Positions 20,601 to 34,000 of a stretch of DNA of 64,000 bases are shown here, in pieces. Both the position numbers and the translations under genes were made by a program. The DNA comes from Siphonodentalium dalli (lineage: Eukaryota > Mollusca > Scaphopoda > Gadilida > Siphonodentaliidae): assembly GCA_032622095.1 (NCBI GenBank), contig CP136064.1:7869512-7933511 (forward strand), read 5' to 3'. Under the pieces are notes generated by a model. It saw only the letters and a program-made list of their open reading frames with translations. It had not been told where the DNA came from and made no database searches. Each line of letters starts with the position of its first letter. Positions within the stretch are counted from its first letter, which is position 1.

Positions 20601-23150
20601 GTGCATGATCATGTATAATGACAGAGAGAAGCGCCAATCTGTTGAGTGTTTAATGGCAGAAATCCGGTGGGTATAACGACAGAGTGAAGCGCCAATCTGT
20701 TGAGTTCATGATCACGTTTAATGGCAGCAATCCGGTGGGTATAACGACAGAGAGAAGCGCAAATCTGTCGAGTGCATGATCACGTATAATGACAGCAATC
20801 CGGTGGGTATAACAACAGAGTGAAGCGCCGATCTGTTGCGTGCATGATCACATATAATGACAGCAATCCGATGGGTATAACGAAAGAGAGAAGCGCCAAT
20901 CTGTTGAGTGCATGATCCCGTATAATGACAGAGAGAAGCGCCAATCTGTTGAGTGCATGATCACGTATAACGACAGAGAGAAGCGCCAATCTGTTGAGTG
21001 CATGATCACGTATAACGAAAGAGAGAAGCGCCAGTCTGTTGAGTGCATGATCACGTATAATGACAGCAATCCGGTGGGTATAACGAAAGAGAGAAGCGCC
21101 AGTCTATGAGTGCATGATCCCGTATAATGACAGAGAGAAGCGCCAATCTGTTGAGTGCATGATCACGTATAACGACAGAGAGAAGCGCCAATCTGTTGAG
21201 TGCATGATCACGTATAACGAAAGAGAGAAGCGCCAGTCTGTTGAGTGCATGATCACATATAATGACAGTAATCCGGAGGGTATAACGACAGAGAGAAGCG
21301 CCAATCTGTTGAGTGCATGATCACGTATAATGACAGCAATCCGGTGGGTATAACGACAGAGAGAAGCGCCAATCTGTTGAGTGCATGATCATGTATAATG
21401 ACAGAGAGAAGCGCCGATCTGTTGAGTGCATGATCACGTATATCGACAGAGAGAAGCGCCAATATGTTGAGTGCATGATCACGTATATCGACAGCAATCC
21501 GGTGGGTATAAGGACAGAGAGAAGCGCCAATCTGTTGAGTGCATGATCACGTATATCGACAGAGAGAAGCGCCGATCTGTTGCGTGCATGATCACATATA
21601 ATGACAGCAATCCGGTGGGTATAACGAAAGAGAGAAGCGCCAATCTGTTGAGTGCATGATCACGTATAATGACAGCAATCCAGTGGGTATAATGACAGAG
21701 AGAAGCGCCAATCTGTTGAGTGCATGATCACATATAATGACAGCAATCCGGTGGGTATAACGAAAGAGAGAAGCGCCAATCTGTTGAGTGCATGATCACG
21801 TATAATGACAGCAATCCGGTGGGTATAACGAAAGAGAGAAGCGCCAGTCTGTTGAGTGCATGATCCCGTATAAGGACATAAATCCGATGGGTATAACGAA
21901 AGAGAGAAGCGCCAGTCTGTTGAGTGCATGATCCCGTATAAGGACATAAATCCGATGAGTATAACGAAAGAGAGAAGCGCCAGTCTGTTGAGTGCATGAT
22001 CACGTATAATGACAGCAATCCGGTGGGTATAACGACAGAGAGAAGCGCCAATCTGTTGAGTGCATGATCGCGTATAATGACAGAGCGAAGCGTCAGTCTG
22101 TTGAGTGTATAATGACATAAATCCGATGGGTATAACGACAGAGAGAAGCACCAATCTGTTGAGTGCATGATCACGTATAATGACAGCAATCCGTGGGTAT
22201 AACGAAAGAGAGAAGCGCCAATCTGTTGAGTGCATGATCATGTATAATGACAGAGAGAAGCGCCAATCTGTTGAGTGTTTAATGGCAGAAATCCGGTGGG
22301 TATAACGACAGAGTGAAGCGCCAATCTGTTGAGTTCATGATCACGTTTAATGGCAGCAATCCGGTGGGTATAACGACAGAGAGAAGCGCCAATCTGTCGA
22401 GTGCATGATCACGTATAATGACAGCAATCCGGTGGGTATAACAACAGAGTGAAGCGCCGATCTGTTGCGTGCATGATCACATATAATGACAGCAATCCGG
22501 TGGGTATAACGAAAGAGAGAAGCGCCAATCTGTTGAGTGCATGATCACGTATAATGACAGCAATCCGGAGGGTATAATGACAGAGAGAAGCGCCGATCTG
22601 TTGAGTGCATGATCATGTATAACGAAAGAGAGAAGCGCCAATCTGTTGAGTGCATGATCCCGTATAATGACAGCAATCCGGTGGGTATAACGAAAGAGAG
22701 AAGCGCCAATCTGTTGAGTGCATGATCCCGTATAATGACAGAGAGAAGCGCCAATCTGTTGAGTGCATGATCACGTATAACGACAGAGAGAAGCGCCAAT
22801 CTGTTGAGCGCATGATCACGTATAACGAAAGAGAGAAGCGCCAGTCTGTTGAGTGCATGATCACGTATAATGACAGCAATCCGGTGGGTATAACGAAAGA
22901 GAGAAGCGCCAGTCTATGAGTGCATGATCCCGTATAATGACAGAGAGAAGCGCCAATCTGTTGAGTGCATGATCACGTATAACGACAGAGAGAAGCGCCA
23001 ATATGTTGAGTGCATGATCACGTATAATGACAGAGAGAAGCGCCGATCTGTTGAGTGCATGATCACGTATAACGACAGAGAGAAGCGCCAATCTGTTGAG
23101 TGCATGGTCACGTATAAGGACAGCAATCCGATGGGTATAACAACAGAGAG
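17622..23150 (+). repeat. Beta block 3, 1630-bp higher-order repeat
   Basis: The 44-bp marker lies at 17841, 19471, 21101 (1630 apart) and 22911 (1810). The 35-bp marker lies at 18821, 20451 and 22081 (1630 apart). The first two copies share GTGTATTATGACATAA (about 18846 and 20476) and AGCGCAAATCTG (about 19126 and 20756). A 1-bp deletion at about 22193 (CAATCCGTGGG) explains 1810 rather than 1811. The HOR is 181 bp shorter than the 1811-bp form. Confidence 0.9.
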
Positions 23151-25291
23151 AAGCGCCAATCTGTTGAGTGCTTGATCACGTATAATGACAGCAATCCGGT
23201 GGGTATAACGACAGAGAGAAGCGCCGATCTGTTGAGTGCTTGATCACGTATAATGACAGCAATCCGGTGGGTATAACGACAGAGAGAAGCGCCAATCTGT
23301 TGAGTGCTTGATCACGTATAATGACAGAGCGAAGCGCCAATCTGTTGAGTGCATGGTCACGTATAAGGACAGCAATCCGATGGGTATAACGACAGAGTGA
23401 AGCGCCAATCTGTTGAGTTCATGATCACGTTTAATGGCAGCAATCCGGTGGGTATAACGACAGAGAGCAGCGCCAATTTGTTGAGTGCATGATCACGTTT
23501 AATGGCAGAAATCCGGTGGGTATAACGACAGAGAGAAGCGCCAATCTGTTGAGTTCATGATCACGTTTAATGGCAGCAATCCGATGGGTATAACGAAAGA
23601 GAGAAGCGCCAGTCTGTTGAGTGCATGATCACGTATAACGGCAGAGAGAAGCGCCAATCTGTTGAGTGCATGATCACGTATAATGACAGCAATCCGGTGG
23701 GTATAATGACAGAGAGAAGCGCCAATCTGTTGAGTGCATGATCATGTATAATGACAGCAATCCGGTGGGGTATAACGACAGAGAGAAGCGCCAATCTGTT
23801 GAGTGCATGATCACGTATAATGACAGCAATCCGGTGGGTGTAACGACAGAGAGAAGCGCCAATCTGTTGAGTGCATGATCACGTATAATGACAGCAATCC
23901 GGTGGGTATAACGACAGAGAGAAGCGCCAATCTGTTGAGTGCATGATCACGTATAATGACAGAGAGAAGCGCCAATCTGTTGAGTGCATGATCGCGTATA
24001 ATGACAGCAATCCGGTGGGTATAACGACAGAGAGAAGCGCCAATCTGATGAGTGTATGATCACGTATAACGACAGAGAGAAGCGCCAATCTGTTGAGTGC
24101 ATGATCACGTATAATGACAGCAATCCGGTGGGTATAACGAAAGAGAGAAGCGCCAATCTGTTGAGTGCATGATCACGTATAATGACAGCAATCCGGTGGG
24201 TATAACGACAGAGAGAAGCGCCAATCTGTTGAGTGCATGATCACGTATAACGACAGAGAGAAGCGCCAGTCTGTTGAGTGCATGATCACGTATAATGACA
24301 GCAATCCGATGGGTATAACGACAGAGAGAAGCGCCAATCTGTTGAGTGCATGATCGCGTATAACGACAGAGCGAAGCGCCAATCTGTTGAGTGTATAATG
24401 ACATAAATCCGATGGGTATAACGAAAGAGAGAAGCGCCAGTCTGTTGAGTGCATGATCACGTATAATGACAGCAATCCGGTGGGTATAACGAAAGAGAGA
24501 AGCGCCAATCTGTTGAGTGTATAATGACAGCAATCCGGTGGGTATAACGACAGAGAGAAGCGCCAATCTGTTGAGTGCATGATCACGTATAACGACAGAG
24601 AGAAGCGCCAGTCTGTTGAGTGCATGATCACGTATAATGACAGCAATCCGATGGGTATAACGACAGAGAGAAGCGCCAATCTGTTGAGTGCTTGATCACG
24701 TATAATGACAGTAATCCGGAGGGTATAATGCCAGAGAGAAGCGCCGATCTGTTGAGTGCTTGATCACGTATAATGACAGTAATTCGGAGGGTATAACGAA
24801 AGAGAGAAGCGCCGATCTGTTGAGTGCATGATCACGTATAATGACAGTAATCCGGAGGGTATAACGAAAGAGAGAAGCGCCAGTCTGTTGAGTGCATGAT
24901 CACGTATAATGACAGCAATCCGGTGGGTATAACGAAAGAGAGAAGCGCCAGTCTGTTGAGTGCATGATCACGTATAATGACAGCAATCCGGTGGGTATAA
25001 CGAAAGGGAGAAGCGCCAATCTGTTGAGAGTATAATGACAGCAACCCGGTGGGTATAACGACAGAGAGAAGCGCCAATCTGATGAGTGCATGATCATGTA
25101 TAATGACAGAGAGAAGCGCCAGTCTGTTGAGTGTATAATGACAGCAATCCGATGGGTATAACGACAGAGAGAAGCGCCAATCTGTTGAGTGCATGATCAC
25201 GTATAACGACAGAGAGAAGCGCCAGTCTGTTGAGTGCATGATCAGGTATAATGACAGCAATCCGATGGGTATAACGACAGAGAGAAGCGCC
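23150..25291 (+). repeat. Gamma block 1 (isolated copy)
   Basis: This block carries the gamma marker CAGAGAGCAGCGCCAATTTG at 23461 and GTGCTTGATCACG variants. Its 24.1-25.1 kb portion matches about 48.07-49.0 kb at an offset of 23969 bp with few differences. It is the only gamma sequence outside 44.3-62.5 kb. A 1-bp insertion (GGTGGGGTATAAC) is seen at about 23769. Confidence 0.8.
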
Positions 25292-28044
25292 AATCTGTCG
25301 AGTGCATGATCACGTATAATGACAGCAATCCGGTGGGTATAACAACAGAGTGAAGCGCCGATCTGTTGCGTGCATGATCACATATAATGACAGCAATCCG
25401 GTGGGTATAACGAAAGAGAGAAGCGCCAATCTGTTGAGTGCATGATCACGTATAATGACAGCAATCCGGAGGGTATAATGACAGAGAGAAGCGCCGATCT
25501 GTTGAGTGCATGATCATGTATAACGAAAGAGAGAAGCGCCAATCTGTTGAGTGCATGATCCCGTATAATGACAGCAATCCGGAGGGTATAACGACAGAGA
25601 GAAGCGCCAATCTGTTGCGTGCATGATCACGTATAATGACAGCAATCCGATGGGTATAACGACAGAGAGAAGCGCCAATCTGTTGAGTGCATGATCGCGT
25701 ATAATGACAGAGAGAAGCGCCAATCTGTTGAGTGCATGATCACGTATAATGACAGCAATCCGATGGGTATAATGACAGAGAGAAGCGCCGATCTGTTGAG
25801 TGCATGATCATGTATAACGAAAGAGAGAAGCGCCAATCTGTTGCGTGCATGATCGCGTATAATGACAGCAATCCGGTGGGTATAAGGACAGAGAGAAGCG
25901 CCAATCTGTGGAGTGCATGATCGCGTATAATGACAGAGGGAAGCGCCAATCTGTTGAGTGCATGATCGCGTATAACGACAGAGAGAAGCGCCAATCTGTT
26001 GAGTGCATGATCACGTATAATGACAGCAATCCGATGGGTACAACGACAGAGAGAAGCGCCGATCTGTTGAGTGCATGATCATGTATAATGACAGAGAGAA
26101 GCGCCGATCTGTTGAGTGCATGATCATGTATAACGAAAGAGAGAAGCGCCAATCTGTTGCGTGCATGATCACGTATAATGACAGCAATCCGGTGGGTATA
26201 ACGAAAGAGAGAAGCGCCAATCTGTTGAGTGCATGATCACGTATAACGACAGAGAGAAGCGCCGATCTGTTGAGTGCATGATCATGTATAATGACAGAGA
26301 GAAGCGCCAATCTGTTGAGTGCATGATCATGTATAATGACAGAGAGAAGCGCCAATCTGTTGAGTGCATGATCGCGTATAACGACAGAGAGAAGCGCCAA
26401 TCTGTTGAGTGCATGATCACGTATAATGACAGCAATCCGATGGGTATAACGACAGAGAGAAGCGCCGATCTGTTGAGTGCATGATCATGTATAATAACAG
26501 AGAGAAGCGCCGATCTGTTGAGTGCATGATCATGTATAACGAAAGAGAGAAGCGCCAATCTGTTGAGTGCATGATCACGTATAATGACAGCAATCCGATG
26601 GGTATAATGACAGAGAGAAGCGCCAATCTGTTGAGTGCATGATCGCGTATAATGACAGAGAGAAGCGCCAATCTGTTGAGTGCATGATCGCGTATAACGA
26701 CAGAGAGAAGCGCCAATCTGTTGAGTGCATGATCACGTATAATGACAGCAATCCGATGGGTATAACGACAGAGAGAAGCGCCGATCTGTTGAGTGCATGA
26801 TCATGTATAATGACAGAGAGAAGCGCCGATCTGTTGAGTGCATGATCATGTATAACGAAAGAGAGAAGCGCCAATCTGTTGCGTGCATGATCACGTATAA
26901 TGACAGCAATCCGGTGGGTATAACGAAAGAGAGAAGCGCCAATCTGTTGAGTGCATGATCACGTATAACGACAGAGAGAAGCGCCGATCTGTTGAGTGCA
27001 TGATCATGTATAATGACAGAGAGAAGCGCCAATCTGTTGAGTGCATGATCATGTATAATGACAGAGAGAAGCGCCAATCTGTTGAGTGCATGATCGCGTA
27101 TAACGACAGAGAGAAGCGCCAATCTGTTGAGTGCATGATCACGTATAATGACAGCAATCCGATGGGTATAACGACAGAGAGAAGCGCCGATCTGTTGAGT
27201 GCATGATCATGTATAATGACAGAGAGAAGCGCCGATCTGTTGAGTGCATGATCATGTATAACGAAAGAGAGAAGCGCCAATCTGTTGCGTGCATGATCAC
27301 GTATAATGACAGCAATCCGGTGGGTATAATGACAGAGAGAAGCGCCAATCTGTTGAGTGCATGATCGCGTATAATGACAGAGAGAAGCGCCACTCTGTTG
27401 AGTGCATGATCGCGTATAACGACAGAGAGAAGCGCCAATCTGTTGAGTGCATGATCACGTATAATGACAGCAATCCGATGGGTATAATGACAGAGAGAAG
27501 CGCCGATCTGTTGAGTGCATGATCATGTATAATGACAGAGAGAAGCGCCGATCTGTTGAGTGCATGATCATGTATAACGAAAGAGAGAAGCGCCAATCTG
27601 TTGCGTGCATGATCACGTATAATGACAGCAATCCGGTGGGTATAACGACAGAGAGAAGCGCCAATCTGTTGAGTGCATGATCGCGTATAATGACAGCAAT
27701 CCGATGGTATAAGGACAGAGAGAAGCGCCGATCTGTTGAGTGCATGATCATGTATAATGACAGAGAGAAGCGCCAATCTGTGGAGTGCATGGTCACGTAT
27801 AATGACAGCAATCCGGTGGGTATAACGAAAGAGAGAAGCGCCAATATGTTGAGTGCATGATCACGTATAACGACAGAGAGAAGCGCCGATCTGTTGAGTG
27901 CATGATCCCGTATAATGACAGCAATCCGGAGGGTATAATGACAGAGAGAAGCGCCGATCTGTTGAGTGCATGATCATGTATAACGAAAGAGAGAAGCGCC
28001 AATCTGTTGAGTGCATGATCACGTATAATGACAGCAATCCGATG
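25292..28044 (+). repeat. Alpha block 4, duplicate of alpha block 3
   Basis: This block tracks 14640-17390 unit by unit and shares the variants GCCACTCTG (about 16736 and 27390) and GGGAAGCGCC (about 15286 and 25938). It has its own 1-bp deletion near 27707 (CCGATGGTATAAGG). It is followed directly by beta units, with no inverted segment. Confidence 0.85.
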
Positions 28045-31000
28045 GGTATAACGAAAGAGAGAAGCGCCAATCTGTTGAGTGCATGATCCCGTATAATGAC
28101 AGAGAGAAGCGCCAATCTGTTGAGTGCATGATCACGTATAACGACAGAGAGAAGCGCCAATCTGTTGAGTGCATGATCACGTAATGACAGCAATCCGGTG
28201 GGTATAACGAAAGAGAGAAGCGCCAGTCTGTTGAGTGCATGATCCCGTATAAGGACATAAATCCGATGGGTATAACGAAAGAGAGAAGCGCCAGTCTGTT
28301 GAGTGCATGATCCCGTATAAGGACATAAATCCGATGGGTATAACGAAAGAGAGAAGCGCCAGTCTGTTGAGTGCATGATCACGTATAATGACAGCAATCC
28401 GGTGGGTATAACGACAGAGAGAAGCGCCAATCTGTTGAGTGCATGATCGCGTATAATGACAGAGCGAAGCGTCAGTCTGTTGAGTGTATAATGACATAAA
28501 TCCGATGGGTATAACGACAGAGAGAAGCGCCAATCTGTTGAGTGCATGATCACGTATAATGACAGCAATCCGGTGGGTATAACGAAAGAGAGAAGCGCCA
28601 ATCTGTTGAGTGCATGATCATGTATAATGACAGAGAGAAGCGCCAATCTGTTGAGTGTTTAATGGCAGAAATCCGGTGGGTATAACGACAGAGTGAAGCG
28701 CCAATCTGTTGAGTTCATGATCACGTTTAATGGCAGCAATCCGGTGGGTATAACGACAGAGAGAAGCGCAAATCTGTCGAGTGCATGATCACGTATAATG
28801 ACAGCAATCCGGTGGGTATAACAACAGAGTGAAGCGCCGATCTGTTGCGTGCATGATCACATATAATGACAGCAATCCGATGGGTATAACGAAAGAGAGA
28901 AGCGCCAATCTGTTGAGTGCATGATCCCGTATAATGACAGAGAGAAGCGCCAATCTGTTGAGTGCATGATCACGTATAACGACAGAGAGAAGCGCCAATC
29001 TGTTGAGTGCATGATCACGTATAACGAAAGAGAGAAGCGCCAGTCTGTTGAGTGCATGATCACGTATAATGACAGCAATCCGGTGGGTATAACGAAAGAG
29101 AGAAGCGCCAGTCTATGAGTGCATGATCCCGTATAATGACAGAGAGAAGCGCCAATCTGTTGAGTGCATGATCACGTATAACGACAGAGAGAAGCGCCAA
29201 TCTGTTGAGTGCATGATCACGTATAACGAAAGAGAGAAGCGCCAGTCTGTTGAGTGCATGATCACATATAATGACAGTAATCCGGAGGGTATAACGACAG
29301 AGAGAAGCGCCAATCTGTTGAGTGCATGATCACGTATAATGACAGCAATCCGGTGGGTATAACGACAGAGAGAAGCGCCAATCTGTTGAGTGCATGATCA
29401 TGTATAATGACAGAGAGAAGCGCCGATCTGTTGAGTGCATGATCACGTATATCGACAGAGAGAATCGCCAATATGTTGAGTGCATGATCACGTATATCGA
29501 CAGCAATCCGGTGGGTATAAGGACAGAGAGAAGCGCCAATCTGTTGAGTGCATGATCACGTATATCGACAGAGAGAAGCGCCGATCTGTTGCGTGCATGA
29601 TCACATATAATGACAGCAATCCGGTGGGTATAACGAAAGAGAGAAGCGCCAATCTGTTGAGTGCATGATCACGTATAATGACAGCAATCCAGTGGGTATA
29701 ATGACAGAGAGAAGCGCCAATCTGTTGAGTGCATGATCACATATAATGACAGCAATCCGGTGGGTATAACGAAAGAGAGAAGCGCCAATCTGTTGAGTGC
29801 ATGATCACGTATAATGACAGCAATCCGGTGGGTATAACGAAAGAGAGAAGCGCCAGTCTGTTGAGTGCATGATCCCGTATAAGGACATAAATCCGATGGG
29901 TATAACGAAAGAGAGAAGCGCCAGTCTGTTGAGTGCATGATCCCGTATAAGGACATAAATCCGATGGGTATAACGAAAGAGAGAAGCGCCAGTCTGTTGA
30001 GTGCATGATCACGTATAATGACAGCAATCCGGTGGGTATAACGACAGAGAGAAGCGCCAATCTGTTGAGTGCATGATCGCGTATAATGACAGAGCGAAGC
30101 GTCAGTCTGTTGAGTGTATAATGACATAAATCCGATGGGTATAACGACAGAGAGAAGCGCCAATCTGTTGAGTGCATGATCACGTATAATGACAGCAATC
30201 CGGTGGGTATAACGACAGAGAGAAGCGCAAATCTGTCGAGTGCATGATCACGTATAATGACAGCAATCCGGTGGGTATAACAACAGAGTGAAGCGCCGAT
30301 CTGTTGCGTGCATGATCACATATAATGACAGCAATCCGATGGGTATAACGAAAGAGAGAAGCGCCAATCTGTTGAGTGCATGATCCCGTATAATGACAGA
30401 GAGAAGCGCCAATCTGTTGAGTGCATGATCACGTATAACGACAGAAAGAAGCGCCAATCTGTTGAGTGCATGATCACGTATAACGAAAGAGAGAAGCGCC
30501 AGTCTGTTGAGTGCATGATCACGTATAATGACAGCAATCCGGTGGGTATAACGAAAGAGAGAAGCGCCAGTCTATGAGTGCATGATCCCGTATAATGACA
30601 GAGAGAAGCGCCAATCTGTTGAGTGCATGATCACGTATAACGACAGAGAGAAGCGCCAATCTGTTGAGTGCATGATCACGTATAACGAAAGAGAGAAGCG
30701 CCAGTCTGTTGAGTGCATGATCACATATAATGACAGTAATCCGGAGGGTATAACGACAGAGAGAAGCGTCAATATGTTGAGTGCATGATCACGTATAATG
30801 ACAGCAATCCGGTGGGTATAACGACAGAGAGAAGCGCCAATCTGTTGAGTGCATGATCATGTATAATGACAGAGAGAAGCGCCGATCTGTTGAGTGCATG
30901 ATCACGTATATCGACAGAGAGAATCGCCAATATGTTGAGTGCATGATCACGTATATCGACAGCAATCCGGTGGGTATAAGGACAGAGAGAAGCGCCAATC

Positions 31001-34000
31001 TGTTGAGTGCATGATCACGTATATCGACAGAGAGAAGCGCCGATCTGTTGCGTGCATGATCACATATAATGACAGCAATCCGGTGGGTATAACGAAAGAG
31101 AGAAGCGCCAATCTGTTGAGTGCATGATCACGTATAATGACAGCAATCCAGTGGGTATAATGACAGAGAGAAGCGCCAATCTGTTGAGTGCATGATCACA
31201 TATAATGACAGCAATCCGGTGGGTATAACGAAAGAGAGAAGCGCCAATCTGTTGAGTGCATGATCACGTATAATGACAGCAATCCGGTGGGTATAACGAA
31301 AGAGAGAAGCGCCAGTCTGTTGAGTGCATGATCCCGTATAAGGACATAAATCCGATGGGTATAACGAAAGAGAGAAGCGCCAGTCTGTTGAGTGCATGAT
31401 CCCGTATAAGGACATAAATCCGATGGGTATAACGAAAGAGAGAAGCGCCAGTCTGTTGAGTGCATGATCACGTATAATGACAGCAATCCGGTGGGTATAA
31501 CGACAGAGAGAAGCGCCAATCTGTTGAGTGCATGATCGCGTATAATGACAGAGCGAAGCGTCAGTCTGTTGAGTGTATAATGACATAAATCCGATGGGTA
31601 TAACGACAGAGAGAAGCGCCAATCTGTTGAGTGCATGATCACGTATAATGACAGCAATCCGGTGGGTATAACGAAAGAGAGAAGCGCCAATCTGTTGAGT
31701 GCATGATCATGTATAATGACAGAGAGAAGCGCCAATCTGTTGAGTGTTTAATGGCAGAAATCCGGTGGGTATAACGACAGAGTGAAGCGCCAATCTGTTG
31801 AGTTCATGATCACGTTTAATGGCAGCAATCCGGTGGCTATAACGACAGAGAGAAGCGCCAATCTGTCGAGTGCATGATCACGTATAATGACAGCAATCCG
31901 GTGGGTATAACAACAGAGTGAAGCGCCGATCTGTTGCGTGCATGATCACATATAATGACAGCAATCCGGTGGGTATAACGAAAGAGAGAAGCGCCAATCT
32001 GTTGAGTGCATGATCACGTATAATGACAGCAATCCGGAGGGTATAATGACAGAGAGAAGCGCCGATCTGTTGAGTGCATGATCATGTATAACGAAAGAGA
32101 GAAGCGCCAATCTGTTGAGTGCATGATCCCGTATAATGACAGCAATCCGGTGGGTATAACGAAAGAGAGAAGCGCCAATCTGTTGAGTGCATGATCCCGT
32201 ATAATGACAGAGAGAAGCGCCAATCTGTTGAGTGCATGATCACGTATAACGACAGAGAGAAGCGCCAATCTGTTGAGTGCATGATCACGTATAACGAAAG
32301 AGAGAAGCGCCAGTCTGTTGAGTGCATGATCACGTATAATGACAGCAATCCGGTGGGTATAACGAAAGAGAGAAGCGCCAGTCTATGAGTGCATGATCCC
32401 GTATAATGACAGAGAGAAGCGCCAATCTGTTGAGTGCATGATCACGTATAACGACAGAGAGAAGCGCCAGTCTGTTGAGTGCATGATCACATATAATGAC
32501 AGTAATCCGGAGGGTATAACGACAGAGAGAAGCGCCAATCTGTTGAGTGCATGATCACGTATAATGACAGCAATGCGGTGGGTATAACGACAGAGAGAAG
32601 CGCCAATCTGTTGAGTGCATGATCATGTATAATGACAGAGAGAAGCGCCGATCTGTTGAGTGCATGATCACGTATATCGACAGAGAGAAGCGCCAATATG
32701 TTGAGTGCATGATCACGTATATCGACAGCAATCCGGTGGGTATAAGGACAGAGAGAAGCGCCAATCTGTTGAGTGCATGATCACGTATATCGACAGAGAG
32801 AAGCGCCGATCTGTTGCGTGCATGATCACATATAATGACAGCAATCCGGTGGGTATAACGAAAGAGAGAAGCGCCAATCTGTTGAGTGCATGATCACGTA
32901 TAATGACAGCAATCCGGTGGGTATAATGACAGAGAGAAGCGCCAATCTGTTGAGTGCATGATCACATATAATGACAGCAATCCGGTGGGTATAACGAAAG
33001 AGAGAAGCGCCAATCTGTTGAGTGCATGATCACGTATAATGACATCAATCCGGTGGGTATAACGAAAGAGAGAAGCGCCAGTCTGTTGAGTGCATGATCC
33101 CGTATAAGGACATAAATCCGATGGGTATAACGAAAGAGAGAAGCGCCAGTCTGTTGAGTGCATGATCCCGTATAAGGACATAAATCCGATGGGTATAACG
33201 AAAGAGAGAAGCGCCAGTCTGTTGAGTGCATGATCACGTATAATGACAGCAATCCGGTGGGTATAACGACAGAGAGAAGCGCCAATCTGTTGAGTGCATG
33301 ATCGCGTATAATGACAGAGCGAAGCGTCAGTCTGTTGAGTGTATAATGACATAAATCCGATGGGTATAACGACAGAGAGAAGCGCCAATCTGTTGAGTGC
33401 ATGATCACGTATAATGACAGCAATCCGGTGGGTATAACGAAAGAGAGAAGCGCCAATCTGTTGAGTGCATGATCATGTATAATGACAGAGAGAAGCGCCA
33501 ATCTGTTGAGTGTTTAATGGCAGAAATCCGGTGGGTATAACGACAGAGTGAAGCGCCAATCTGTTGAGTTCATGATCACGTTTAATGGCAGCAATCCGGT
33601 GGGTATAACGACAGAGAGAAGCGCCAATCTGTCGAGTGCATGATCACGTATAATGACAGCAATCCGGTGGGTATAACAACAGAGTGAAGCGCCGATCTGT
33701 TGCGTGCATGATCACATATAATGACAGCAATCCGGTGGGTATAACGAAAGAGAGAAGCGCCAATCTGTTGAGTGCATGATCACGTATAATGACAGCAATC
33801 CGGAGGGTATAATGACAGAGGGAAGCGCCGATCTGTTGAGTGCATGATCATGTATAACGAAAGAGAGAAGCGCCAATCTGTTGAGTGCATGATCACGTAT
33901 AATGACAGCAATCCGATGGGTATAACGACAGAGAGAAGCGCCAATCTGTTGAGTGCATGATCGCGTATAATGACAGAGAGAAGCGCCAATCTGTTGAGTG

